From Channallabes apus (Eukaryota; Chordata; Actinopteri; Siluriformes; Clariidae), in assembly GCA_030522415.1 (NCBI GenBank), contig CM060125.1, positions 4,460,401 through 4,524,400 on the forward strand: DNA of 64,000 nt, in the 5' to 3' direction. The translations under genes were made by a program, and so were the position numbers. The notes beneath the pieces were generated by a model that did not search any database, was not told the origin of the DNA, and saw only the letters and a program-made list of their open reading frames with translations. Within the stretch, counting starts at the first letter, position 1. Every line of letters begins with the position of its first letter. Below, piece after piece: positions 49,236-60,039 of the stretch.

Positions 49236-49325
49236 GAGCCAATCAGAGAACGGACAGTCCGAATCTGCCCGCCTCTAGCTCTGATTGGCTGGTGGGGCGC
49301 CGTCTAGTCTCCGGTTGGCTGGAAT
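49236..49325. promoter_or_regulatory. Cluster of CCAAT-type boxes, promoter-like
   Basis: Contains agccaatcagagaa, ctctgattggctgg and ccggttggctgg within 90 bp. A GC box (ccgccccgcccac) is at about 48.68 kb. This GC-rich patch inside an AT-rich mobile element could be a captured promoter, but no transcript is seen. Confidence 0.3.
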
Positions 49326-49415
49326 AGTCGCAGAGTTTACAACGCTGCTGCAGTTTGTGTGTCGCTTTATGACAGTGAGCGGACAGAAGAGTGAGGAGTA
49401 CATTGCTGTAACCCT

Positions 49416-49464
49416 GTTCCCTGAAAGGCGGGAACGAGATGCTGCGTGAAAACGCTATGGGAAC
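49416..49464 (+). repeat. DIRS inverted terminal repeat, left
   Basis: 49 bp bounded by gttccc and gggaac and containing gatgctgcgtgaaaacgcta. Inverted partner of 53202-53250, with an inner ~30 bp identical. Confidence 0.8.
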
Positions 49465-49562
49465 GAGAATACCAACACCGCCGCACTACAGGTGTCTGGA
49501 CCCCAAGGTTGTGTAGCGTGTGCGCACAAAGCCAAGAAGGTCTCAGAGCTATGCCTGGGCAG

Positions 49563-50669
49563 CTAACTCGGGGGCAGCGAGCCCGGAGTAGCATGAACAT
49601 CCAGATTTATAAATGTAAGAAATGTGTGCGGGGAGGAACCAACCCTTCGCGCCACACAATTACTGCAGGGGATACCTCCTGCTGGTGAGACTGGGACGAT
49701 CACCCTGGTTGGGTGAGCCCTGCTTCCCAGAGGCGAAGTGAACCCACGCGCCTCATAGGAGAGGGCAATATGCATCTCTCACCCAGTATAGTGGCGCTCT
49801 GACTTACGCCACTAGCTGATGCGGTGGACGTGAATCTGAAGAGCACATACTGTATAGTAAGTGAAGTTTTTCCTGCTCCCAAGCTGTAAAAGGCGGAGGA
49901 CAGAAGGCTTCAAACAATGCAGCTAAGAAAATCCTGAGGGTACTAGGGCACAAGTCCAAGGACAAGCTTTTCCTGCAGAAGCTCCAGCACTGAAACATTT
50001 TGGCAGTGGACTGGGTCTACCTGCTTGGCACACACTTGTTGCAGGGGAATACCTCTTGCTAGTGCAATAGATGAGGCAATCCCTTTGGCTGAAAGAGCCC
50101 TGATTCCTAGAGGCGAAGTGAGGCCACGCGCCTCATAGGAGAGGGCAATAGCATGTCTCATCCAGAACATGTAGAAACTGCTCTGACCTATGCCACTAGC
50201 TGATGCGGTGGACGTAGATCTGAAGAGCACAAGCTGGACACAGCAAGTGAAGTCTCTCCTGCTCCGAAGCTGTAAGCGCGGAGGACAGAAGGCTTCAAGA
50301 GCAATAGGGTGCCTGTTGGGTTTATGGAGCTTTCGGAAGATAGTTGAGAGAGGATGCAGTCACGTACGTCCTGAGAGTACTAGGGCACAGACCCAAGGAG
50401 GGAAACTCCAGCACTGAAACAATTCAGCAGTGGACTGGGTTTAACTGCTTAGCATATACTTGCTGCAGGGGAATACCTCTTGCTAATGCAATAGATGAGG
50501 CAATCCCCAGGGTTGAAAGAGCCCTGATTCCCAGAGGCGAAGTGAGCCCATGCGCCTCATAGGAGAGGGCAATAGCATCTCTCATCCAAAACATGTAGAA
50601 GCTGCTCTGACCTACGCCACTAGCTGATGCGGTGGACGTAAATCTGAAGAGCAGTAAAAGGCGAAGCAT
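49563..50669 (-). pseudogene. DIRS tyrosine recombinase C-terminal segment, tandemly triplicated
   Basis: Three tandem copies encode nearly the same peptide, for example IALSYEAHGLTSPLGIRALS (50.55 kb), IALSYEARGLTSPLGIRALS (50.13 kb) and IALSYEARGFTSPLGSRAH (49.76 kb). SYEARG-SPLG resembles the C-terminal catalytic part of DIRS tyrosine recombinases. The shared marker gctgatgcggtggacgt occurs at 49815, 50199 and 50623, giving units of 384 and 424 bp. No copy retains a whole recombinase. Confidence 0.65.
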
Positions 50670-50696
50670 ATCTTAGAAGGCAAGAGGTCCGCCTTG

Positions 50697-51074
50697 CTAC
50701 ATGAAAATCTCTCCCTGACTACTTCGGAGTGGGGTTCCCATTCCCCGTGTGTCAGAGATAGACTGGACAGTACTACTGCTCCCGCATCCATGCTGGAATG
50801 TAAATCGCTCTGAGGGACAGGAACCTGGTGCGCTAGCTGTTAGCGGCGCGAGCACAGTCCACCCTGGCGATAATATATGAGACTGCCATAGTGTTGTCCA
50901 CCGCACTAGGACATGGCAGCCTCTCAACTGCTGGAGGAAGTGCTTTAGGGCCAGAAATAGAGCCATCATCTCGAGGCAATTGCTGTGCCATGCGAGAAGA
51001 TGGGCTGGACGGTCATCAGAGACCGCACACCAGCCTGTGAGGGAAGCATCTGTCGTTAGCCTCAGCGACGACAA
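50697..51074 (-). pseudogene. DIRS RNase H domain
   Basis: Reads LTTDASLTGWCAVSDDRPA, then NCLEMMALFLALKHFL and HVLVRWTT. The first Asp (TTDAS) and the Glu (CLEMMA) are retained, but the usual third acidic residue (VRTDNT) is changed to VRWTT. After about residue 60 the frame drifts. Confidence 0.75.
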
Positions 51075-51190
51075 GATGAACTTAGAGTGGGACCCAGAGT
51101 AGAGACCGGGGTCTGAACCACGTAGAAAGGGTACGAAGCACCTGCGCGTAACCCATATTGGGGATTGGCCCTAGTGATATCCCCTGGTTC

Positions 51191-51935
51191 TTAGCCACAA
51201 CTTAGAATGCTCTCATGTGCAGAAGGCCCAAAGGTGTCACCGTGGATACAGCTGCCATGAGAGCTAGGATGTCTGAAAGTGATGGTCACTTTCTGGTCTA
51301 GCTTGTTTTCCTTGAGGGTGTTGAGAATGGGTTCGATACGAGCGGGAGACAGCTGTGCCCGCTTACGACCGAATCCCATATGGCACCCAATGTGTTGTCC
51401 TCTGCACAGGAAAGAGCACGCTTTAGTGGCGTTGGGTCCCAGTCCTGAGAACAGAGATGAGCTAGGACGACATGCTGATGTCGAAGCACTAGCCACCGGA
51501 TGCCCTAGGACTCCCATAAGAACCAGGGCTAAATCCGTGCATTTTGTATGTGTGCGGGTGAGCTAGACCAATGGAAGGACCCGATACTGGTAAGCTTCGC
51601 CCCCGAAAGCGAACCTCAGGATCTCCCTGTGTTGTGGCAATGTTTCTGTATGAAAGTAAGCATCCTTAAATCGATTGTCAGAAACAATCGCTTGGTAGGG
51701 TTGAGAGCAATCACCTTTACAGTCAAGAATTGAACTGTATTCATTGATTTTCAGGTAGCGGGAGAGCCCGCAGAATCTGAAATATTGGACGCAGCCCCCG
51801 TTCCTCTTGGGAACCAAGAATACCGACTGTAGTAGCCTGACTCACTGTCTGGTGGGGGAACATGTTCCATGGCCCCCTTCCCCGGCAGCTTGTCAGCAGA
51901 TGCGCACTTTCTGGTTTCATGGAAGTGGAGGCCAC
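51191..51935 (-). pseudogene. DIRS reverse transcriptase, frameshifted
   Basis: Segments in different minus frames: RGRGPWNMFPHQTVSQ (about 51.88 kb), MVPKRNGGCVQYF (51.8 kb), FKDAYFHTETLPQHREILRF (51.65 kb), GEAYQYRVLPLV, and AQLSPARIEPILNTL (51.33 kb). These match fish DIRS RTs (VPKKDGG, DLKDAYFH, YQYRVLPFG, LSPARI). The YxDD box region near 51.5 kb is missing. Confidence 0.75.
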
Positions 51936-52294
51936 GCCATTGAAAACACAGAAGGTGAAGTGAGAACTGAATCCTGTAATTCCTCTCTCAAGTGCTTAGT
52001 ACCCAAGGAGATATACTTGGCAGTAGCTTCCACGCTGCCAGTTTCTCATAAAAGGGCAAAAGTTTCGGCAGCTTGGTTAAACGGGGGGGGGGGGGGGATG
52101 TTAGATGTTCGGCATCCTGAAGCATGGCAGGAAGAACTAACAGCCTATTGGAGACTGGTGTTGCCCGAAACACCAGTGGTGGCGGAGCAAAACACCGACC
52201 TCCTGGGGGTGCCAGGGAGAACACTTATTCGTTAAAAAGGAATTCTGGGTGCCTCTCCCTATTGGGGGGCCACCCCCATTTATTTTATTTTACA

Positions 52295-52368
<74 letters not shown>

Positions 52369-53201
52369 TCAGTTTGACCTCCTGTGTGCAGTGGAGCACC
52401 AAGCTGATCCACTGCCTGAAAAGCTTTTCCCTCCAGGGAAGATAAAAGTCTACACAGCTAGAAAGGAAGTATAAGCTTACCAGGGAGGATGATGTCCCAG
52501 GAGAGAGATAGCCTGTGAAGCGTCTCTGCTATCTGGGCGTCATCATACAGTACAATCCCGCGTTTCCACATCGACTATATTTAAATAAACAAATAAGTCG
52601 ATGGCAGGAAAAACACAGCATGAATACAGCTTACTCCATGAAAGGGTTAACTCATATGAAGAGAGCTAAGAGGGGGTGGGGGGGGGGAGAGCGTCATTGA
52701 GGCTCCGCCCCCCCGGCCACCCGACAGAAGCTGCCGTCTACTGCTTGTTTTTTTTAAATTTTTTTTTTTAAGTGCTTAAGGCTATTTTCATCTCCGGTAA
52801 ACAAGAGAGGAATCCTCGTGATGACAACGCGGAAGAAAGGAGTTTTTACCTCCGTCTGCCGCAGCTCTGTCAGATGCACGAGTTTTAAGCCAGGAATACG
52901 CGGCGCGCACAGCACTAGTCGAAGCAGTGTAGAGATCGCACTCCGATATGGATTATCACACACGGAGGGATTTAAACTTGTCAAATTGGTGAGTTAAACA
53001 CCTTCTTATTTTGCTGGTTTATCACAAGCACGCTTCACAACAAGGCTCTGAAGACAAATGATGAGGTTGTTGCCGGCTCACCTGTTTTTATAACCTCCAC
53101 CTACATCTAATCAGATGACGTCACCTGTCGAGGTTATATATAGCCAAAAACTTTGGCGTGTTTTCACAGCATGCTTCAACGACCGGCAACGCGACAAACT
53201 G

Positions 53202-53250
53202 GTTCCCATAGCGTTTTCACGCAGCATCGAGTGGAGCCTTGAAAGGGAAC
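53202..53250 (-). repeat. DIRS inverted terminal repeat, right
   Basis: Reverse-complement partner of 49416-49464 with the same gttccc / gggaac borders; the outer part differs slightly (ctttcaaggctcc against ctgaaaggcggg). Confidence 0.8.
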
Positions 53251-53815
53251 ATAAATTATCTTGAACGGCAAAAGTGATTTTGAGCGCGCAGGAACGAGTT
53301 TGAGATCACGCGCGCGAGGGAGAGATTCAGCGTGCAAAAACGAGTCTAAAAGCGCGCGCACGAGAGAGTAGTGCACTCAATATAAGTACATATTAATAAG
53401 TACATTTACATTTAACTATTTAACTGATAATATACTGAGACTACCGTATATTAAAATTTGTATTCTAATATATACTTTCTGTACATTTGTACAATGATTA
53501 TTTCGAGCATATTTAAAAAAAAATATACCAAAAATATATTGAAAAACAAGTTTAAATAAGTATACTTTGGAAATTAGACCAGCCTTTCACTTAAAGTATA
53601 TTTTCCAATAATATATCTTTGGAACGTGTACTATAATACAATAATTTTTAAGTATATTTAAAGTTTAATTCCAAAATTTGGTAAAAGCATGATGTTAGTA
53701 TACTTTTTATATATTAACTGATGGTACAACTTTTTGTTAGTATATTAGCAGTGTATTATCGAGGATTTCAATATATTTGTAATACACTAAAGTGCATTTT
53801 TTTTTCACTGGGGTA

Positions 53816-53930
53816 GTTACTGGCAGTGCATCCAGTGACTGGAGTTTGAGCACTGGGTGGGAACTGAACCCCAGGCATTCTGCATGGTAGATGAGAAACC
53901 TACCAGAGAGTCACCAATGCCCTGCAAACC
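53816..53930 (-). repeat. Fragment of the second SINE family
   Basis: Shares gtgcatccagtgactgg and the cctaccagagagtcacc head region with the copy at 6400-6640. Confidence 0.6.
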
Positions 53931-53955
53931 TACATGTATATAAATTTAAAAAATC

Positions 53956-54021
<66 letters not shown>

Positions 54022-54033
54022 ATTTAAAAAATC

Positions 54034-54088
<55 letters not shown>

Positions 54089-55317
54089 TTATATTATATA
54101 AGTGTGGGGTATATAAATTTCCACACAAAAGAATCACGATATGTTAATTATTTCCCCCCCATCTCTAGTAGATAACCACCACAAAATCTAAAGATATAAA
54201 ACGAATGTAAACATATTATCCCAGTCTACTTTACTCCTATTTTGTGATTGAGCCTCAAAATCACCATTAAATCCACATTAAGTCCATCAGTGCATCACAA
54301 GATAATTGTGGTTGTTTCATTCACTGATTCATGTATCCATTAAATCCTGTCACTTTTCATCTATACACAATTCATGCGTGAAGTACTATACAGTAATAAA
54401 TTACCGAAGTGCAGCTTTCACCTCTAAAAAGTTCAAAATATGACTAATAAAATTACTAAAAGCGATATTAAAGGTGCACGTTTTTTTGAGCTTACTGCTT
54501 TTTAGTCTGGTCTAGTAGTTGTACTTTTTTTTTGTACATTTTATTTTAACACTGAATGAAACAAAATGCCTCACAATCCTCAAAAGGGTTTAATGGAAAA
54601 AGTATTTATCCTGTCCACCTGAGTCGTTATTGATTTTGTAATAAAAAAAATAAACAATGAGGGATGATGGAAAAGGATATTGCAATGATTAGGAGAAAAA
54701 AAACAAGTTATTTATTTTGTTTAATGGATCATTTGTCTTTTACTCAGGTCTAGATTTCTGAAAGGTTTTTTTTTCAGTATGGGAATTCAAGAAATTCAGT
54801 TTTCTCATTAATTATGGAAAAGAAATAAAATAATGATTAGAGCATTTTTCATACGCATTATTACATGTGGAGTCATATGTTCACTATGATGAATTGCACT
54901 TGATTTATGCAAAGTTAAAATGCAAGTTTTAAGTCTTGAGTCAGAGCTTTTACGCTGCTTTATGTTTCAAAGCCTTACAACTAATTTCACAGACATAATT
55001 CCAATTTTACCATCTGCTTCAACTTTGCAGCATGCTTTGAGATGAACCTTTTTATATGTGGAGGGATGAGGTAGTGTGATGAGGAGGAGTTATTAGCCCT
55101 AGGGTGATTATTGTTCTATTACAGCATGTGTTTTATTACTGTTATACCACCGGAATTTTTGAGCAGTTGATTAAAGAACAATATGTCATATTGAGGGACA
55201 TCCACAAAACAAATTAGTTTTATCATCACTTAATAATATCATAGAACAGCTTCTTCAAAGATTAATGCATTTCACAATATTGTCTGTGCACAGCCTGAGT
55301 TGCTGCCAGTTTCCAAA

Positions 55318-55322
<5 letters not shown>

Positions 55323-55395
<73 letters not shown>
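55323..55395 (+). repeat. (CT)n(TG)n microsatellite immediately before exon E
   Basis: (CT)n to 55357, then (TG)16 at 55363-55395, ending eight bases before the exon, so it takes the place of the normal pyrimidine tract. Confidence 0.95.
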
Positions 55396-55398
<3 letters not shown>

Positions 55399-55402
55399 TC
55401 AG

Positions 55403-55507
55403 TGTATGTGTGAGGCTGCAGAAGCAAGGCAGCAGCTGGAGGCAGAGCATGAACAGGCCCTGGAGATCCTCAGCTCCACACAGCAGGAGATCCAACTTCT
55501 GCGAAAG
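55403..55507 (+). CDS. rimbp2: RIMBP coiled-coil exon E (35 codons) with a GC donor
   Basis: Acceptor tttgtcag sits directly after a (TG)n tract. The product reads CMCEAAEARQQLEAEHEQAL then EILSSTQQEIQLLRK. It is the best family match in the window: RIMBP2 has MREAAERRQQLELEHEQAL and QQEIELLQK. There is no usable GT donor before the in-frame TGA at 55517. The homologous boundary falls after aag at 55507, followed by gcaaag, so a GC-AG intron is inferred. The Met at 55406 aligns with the first residue of the short human RIMBP2 form as I recall it, so an alternative start here is conceivable. Confidence 0.78.
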
Positions 55508-55524
55508 GCAAAGAACTGAGCAAG

Positions 55525-55629
<105 letters not shown>

Positions 55630-55689
55630 GTGCAAGCAGCAAGCCATAACACTGAATCTTTTTACAGTGTCACCATTAGGCAGAATTGT

Positions 55690-56230
55690 TTTGTATTTGC
55701 AGCATAAAAAATGGGCGAGCGTTAGGATCAAACTGACTTTGACAAGCTAGATCAGAGATCTCCAATCTCCACAGCTGGATCGGAATCTCCAAAACAACAG
55801 GTCTTTTGAGGTTTTGTTGGTATGCAGTTGTTAGCAAAATGTGTCCATGAAAGGACAACCAGGGAACTAGCAACAGGGTCATAGCCAGCACCTCCGTCCA
55901 TCACCAAAAGCATCTGTCATGGGCATGTGAGTATCAGAACTGATGAATCTCATTTTTACATGATCATTTATATTATTTTGACGGCCAGATACATATGCTG
56001 TGCTTACCTGGGGAAGAGATGGTGCCAGGATACACTATGGGAAGAAGCAAGCCTAAAGATTATTCATAGGCCAAGTATAGCCTTACTTCCCTTAATGGCA
56101 GTGCCCTGTTTTGGCAGTATAATGCACCCTGCCACACTGCAAAAAAATGTCCAGGAATGATTTGAGGAATATGATAAAGAATCCACGGTCTTGACTTGGC
56201 CTGCCCAGATAATCCAGTTGACCTTTTGCT
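55690..56230 (+). mobile_element. Decayed Tc1-like transposase fragment in intron 5
   Basis: The + strand contains CLPGEEMVPGYTMGRSK near 56.0 kb and NAPCHTAKKCPGMI (degenerate QDNAPCHTAQ) near 56.12 kb, matching a fish Tc1-like lineage with LPGEEM and QDNAPCHTA motifs. Frameshifts and a deletion remove the central and last catalytic segments. Confidence 0.6.
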
Positions 56231-56305
56231 AATAGGTTGGAAGCTTTTTGGTTTGAACCTGTTTTTATGCATTCTTAAAGAAAAAAAAGAAAAACAATAG
56301 AGCAG

Positions 56306-56361
<56 letters not shown>

Positions 56362-56605
56362 TTCTGTTTTGATACAAACATTTATTAAATTATTGTACCA
56401 TACATAGACAGCTCCTGAGTAGATTTCTGTGATATTTTTAGCAGTAGATTAGGCTAAGTTAAGACAACCTCCCCCCCCCCCCCCCCCACACAGTTTGTCA
56501 TGTTACAGAGTGGCCGCAAAGCAATTACTCCTCTATCCTGATGACTTTCCCAGCTTAGAAACTGGAAGTTACAGCTTTGCCTTTGTCCTGTAGTGTTAAA
56601 TTGGT

Positions 56606-56755
56606 TGGAACAGAGGCTTAGGGGTTAGCACTGTAGCCTTGCACCTCCAGGATCCAGGTTCGATTCCCACTTTGAAGTCTGTGTGCATGGAGTTTGCATG
56701 TTCTCCCCATGATTGGGAGGTTTCCTCCCGTGCAGATTAGGCGAATTGCAAAATT
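56606..56755 (+). repeat. tRNA-derived SINE, 5' half, old
   Basis: Shows ggggttagcactgtagcctt, the B box ggttcgattcc and catggagtttgcatgttctc, then decays. Confidence 0.75.
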
Positions 56756-57010
56756 CCCACCATGCGTGTTTTAATGTTGAACATTAACCTACAGTACCAT
56801 TGTCCTACCACAGTTGTAAAAATGGGAATAAATACAGTGGCCACCATTGGTCTCCACAGTCCCTAGTTGGACTAGGTTATACTACAAGTAGATTAATATA
56901 AACCTGCCATTTACGTTACATCATGTTTAGTACTTAATAAACAGAAATTAACCAACACCTTCTGGTTGATGAATTTAAAAGATTATATATTTGTTGCATT
57001 TTGTTTCCAG

Positions 57011-57061
57011 GCTAAGGCTGAGGCTGATAAGGAGCATGAAGAAAAAGTTCATTTGCTAGAG
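57011..57061 (+). CDS. rimbp2: RIMBP coiled-coil exon F (17 codons)
   Basis: Acceptor ttttgtttccag and donor gtaaga are strong; phase 0 at both ends. The 17 residues AKAEADKEHEEKVHLLE match the RIMBP2 segment AQVEAKKEHEGAVQLLE position by position, and joining to exon E after LLRK restores the family register without gaps. A SINE is inserted about 60 bp downstream of the donor. Confidence 0.78.
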
Positions 57062-57125
57062 GTAAGATGATGAACTCATCCTCTAGCTCATATAATGAGT
57101 ATATCGGTTGCATCTGTCACAGTTA

Positions 57126-57482
57126 TGGTGGCACGGATTAGCACTATCGCCTTGCATCTTCAGGGTCCAGGTTTGATTCCCGGCCAGGCCCGATTCCCGT
57201 CTCTGTGTGCATGGAGTTTGCATGTTCTCCCCGTGCTTGGTGGGTTTCCTCCAGGTACTCCGGTTTCCTCCCAAAGGCCAAAGATATGCAGGTTAGGTTA
57301 ATTGGCGTTCACAAATTTCCCCGTAGTGAGTGAATGGGTGTGTGTATGTGTGTATGCGTGTGCCCTGCGATGGATTGGCACCCTTCCAGGGTGTACCTTG
57401 CCTCGTGCCCTAAGCCTTCTGGGATAGACCCCAGGTCCCCGCGACCCTGAATAAAGCGGTGTAGAAGATGAGTGAGTGAGTG
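57126..57482 (+). repeat. tRNA-derived SINE 60 bp past exon F
   Basis: Target duplication atctgtcaca (57112-57121 and 57485-57494); the tail is (gagt)n. Confidence 0.9.
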
Positions 57483-58100
57483 AGATCTGTCACATCTGTG
57501 AGTATTTTCTGTGATTTTCAAAAAACAATTTATGCGAATGACTATTTCAAACTTGCAGCATTGTAGCAGAACATAGACACAGGGAAATAGCTGTTGGTTG
57601 AAAATATAGAGCAATTTTATTTAAGTATAGGTAGAAAGGTGGAGGTGTGTGAATGAGACAAGAAAAAAGTGCATGCTCTTCTCTGGCGCAAGTGCCCTGA
57701 TGCACGAAGATTTCTGTAGGGCATCTGAGTTTCTTGGGATTTGGTGTGATGCAGGGGATTGCAGCTGTTAGTTGGAGGTGGCTAGAACTTTGCAGAATAA
57801 GAGCGGAGCATCTCCGGTAGAATCTGGGCACAGGAGAGCATTCAGTATAAGATAGATAGTGGAAGGATTACTCACTTGCCTGCAGTCTGAGTCTCCTTTT
57901 ATACTGTAGATGTCTGTTTTCTCCAGGAGTGTAGAGAATTATCACAGTGCTGTTTTACCAGCCATTTGTTATTATTTTGTCTCCCCCCACTGCCACATGC
58001 CTTCTTCAGGTCCGAAACAAATTTTCTGAGTGGAGGAGGTATGCAATTTGTGGATTTAGGCCTCTACATCATTGTTGGTTATAAACTTTCTGAGCTTTGT

Positions 58101-58173
58101 GGCAGGGACCCGGGAGGGGAATCCCTGCTGGCTGTCCCTGTGTGTGATGAGTTACCAGCTCCTGGGTGACCAC
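58101..58173 (+). repeat. Left arm of a ~70-bp inverted repeat
   Basis: ggggaatccctgctggctgt then ccctgtgtgtgatga and accagctcctgggtgacc; the reverse complement is at 59592-59661. Confidence 0.75.
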
Positions 58174-59162
58174 CAGATGTCCATGAGCCAGCCTCTTAAT
58201 CATAACCTACTACTTTTGAAGGTGTTGCAACAGCTGATCCATTTCATCTGTATCTGTTCTCATGACTGCATTCTCCACCATTGTAGCAAATCTGTAACCC
58301 AGATACCAGGAAACAGCTGTTGGTGGAAAATATTACGTTTTTGACTTGGTTTGGTTTGGGCTCCTGTAACACATAGATGAACTGAAAAAGGAACAGTGTA
58401 AAATCATAATTAAGTTGTAAAAAATACAGCAGTGGAAAAAAGCATTAACTCCTCCGTATCAGTGGAGAGCAATTACTAAGTAAACAATTGGATAATTATA
58501 TAATAAAGCAAAAGGTCATTACGGGGACTGTGTTACAGTTGATCATGGGTAAGGTGTTCTTGGGCATGATGCTAAGAGGAGTTAAATCTGTTTAATGCAC
58601 ACATTACACTAGGTATGGGAAAGCAGCTTTAGAGCTCTTTAATTTGAATCCATATACAGTAGAGTTCACAATGGTCTTGTATCAGATATCATCTCATATA
58701 GCTCTCTTAACAGATTCACGAGGCTACTGATAATGATGATGAAAGGAAATTACACAAATAATGAGGAACCTCACTATGACTATCTATTAGTCTAGGACTA
58801 ATTCATCCTTATTATCATTATAGAAATGTATATTGCATGTTGTTCAGTTTAGGCAGCATATAAACAGACCCTTCAGTGTCTGCAGTCAGAGTAAATGGTG
58901 AAAAGCTTTGCATATTTACACTGCCTCACTGATTATCTAAGTCTCAGAAGAAATGTAGTTTAAAAAATGGCAATCACTTAAACAATGCTAAAGTTCAGTA
59001 TCTTACTGACGTGGAAGAAATTGTTGGTCCCGGGCTGGGATTGCATTATGTGTACATTTACATTTACACTCTTATCCAGAGCGACTTACAAAAAGTCCTT
59101 TGTTGTTTCCGTCACTGGATATATTCACTTACACTGGTTTACTAACTAGTAATCAGTCAAAC

Positions 59163-59536
59163 GGCGGCACGGTGGTGTAGGGGTTAGCACTGTCGCCTTG
59201 CACCTCCAGGGTCTGGGTTCGATTCCCCGGCCAGGCTCGATTCCCGCCTCTGTGTGCATGGAGTTTGCATGTTCTCCCCGTGCTTGGTGGGTTTCCTCCG
59301 GGTACTCCGGTTTCCTCCCACAGTCCAAAGATATGCAGGTTAGGCTAATTGGCATTCCCAAATTGCCCGTAGTGTGTGAATGGATGGGTGAATGTGTGTG
59401 TGTGTGTGCCCTGTGATGGATTGGCACCCTGTCCAGGGTGTACTCTGCCTTGTGCCCGAAAGCCTCCTGGGATAGGCTCCAGGCCCCCCGCGACCCTGAT
59501 CACAGGATAAAGTGGTATAGAAGATGAATGAATGAA
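59163..59536 (+). repeat. tRNA-derived SINE, full length
   Basis: Target duplication taatcagtcaaac on both sides; it sits between the arms of the 58.1/59.6-kb inverted repeat. Confidence 0.92.
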
Positions 59537-59591
59537 TAATCAGTCAAACTTTTATTTATTTATTTATTTAAATAAATGAAGGTACCCCCCT

Positions 59592-59661
59592 GGTCACCCA
59601 GGAGCTGGTAAATCATCACACACAGGGACAGCCAGCAGGGATTCCCCTCCCTGATCCTCCC
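59592..59661 (-). repeat. Right arm of the inverted repeat
   Basis: Reads ggtcacccaggagctggta then acagccagcagggattcccc; near-perfect reverse complement of 58101-58173. Looser similarity may continue outward. Confidence 0.75.
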
Positions 59662-60039
59662 TGAGCATTACCCTGTTGGCCAAGGTGCATTCAAGGGCCT
59701 CCATCATCCCCTAAGTGGAGGTGGGCACTCGCATCCCATTTGCTTTCTGTTTTTTCATGAGATCCCAAGAAACTTTGCAGGGCCACCTCTGCCGACATCA
59801 GGCTAGAATCTGTTGAGCTGTTGATTGGATAATTACTGTATTGATTTAGTAATCAATGCAGTAATTATCTGCAGGCAGCAATTCTTTTAACCCTAACTGA
59901 GTATCTTTTCTTTTTTTTATTCAACTATATCAGAAATCTCAGAAGAAATGTAGTTTAAAAGAAAAAAACATTATTGGCAATCACTTAAACACTGCTAAAG
60001 TTGTGTTGTAAAAATCGAGAGTTGAAATCTAAACTATGT

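Larger units (their letters stand above)
49416..53250 (-). mobile_element. DIRS-type tyrosine-recombinase retrotransposon, decayed, with inverted terminal repeats
   Basis: The outer 49-bp blocks are inverted copies: left gttccctgaaaggcgggaac then gatgctgcgtgaaaacgcta; right, reverse complemented, gttccctttcaaggct then gatgctgcgtgaaaacgcta. Coding order on the minus strand is gag-like region (about 52.2-52.0 kb), RT (51.9-51.2), RNase H (51.07-50.7), tyrosine recombinase (50.67-49.56), the order known for DIRS1-like elements. Frameshifts are frequent, so it is inactive. An (AT)n tract lies at its gag end. Confidence 0.78.
47895..53815. mobile_element. AT-rich terminal-inverted-repeat element hosting the DIRS insertion
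   Basis: The left end reads tatcccaagtaaaaaaaaaa; the reverse complement of the right end reads taccccagtgaaaaaaaaa. Both inner flanks (47.93-48.43 and 53.39-53.80 kb) are dense in AAGTATACTT-like words. Between left arm and DIRS lies GC-richer DNA (48.46-49.41 kb) with promoter-like boxes. No transposase was found. It looks like a fold-back-like non-autonomous DNA element. Confidence 0.45.
44191..55402 (+). other. Intron 4 (about 11.2 kb)
   Basis: Contains the SAMD3-like element, then the AT-rich element with the DIRS copy. Nothing recognisable in 44370-44950 or in 54090-55260, which is AT-rich. Confidence 0.65.

Noticed and set aside
51807..52235. 142-codon plus-strand ORF
   Set aside because: Antisense to the DIRS RT/gag region and contains a poly-G run; shadow frame.
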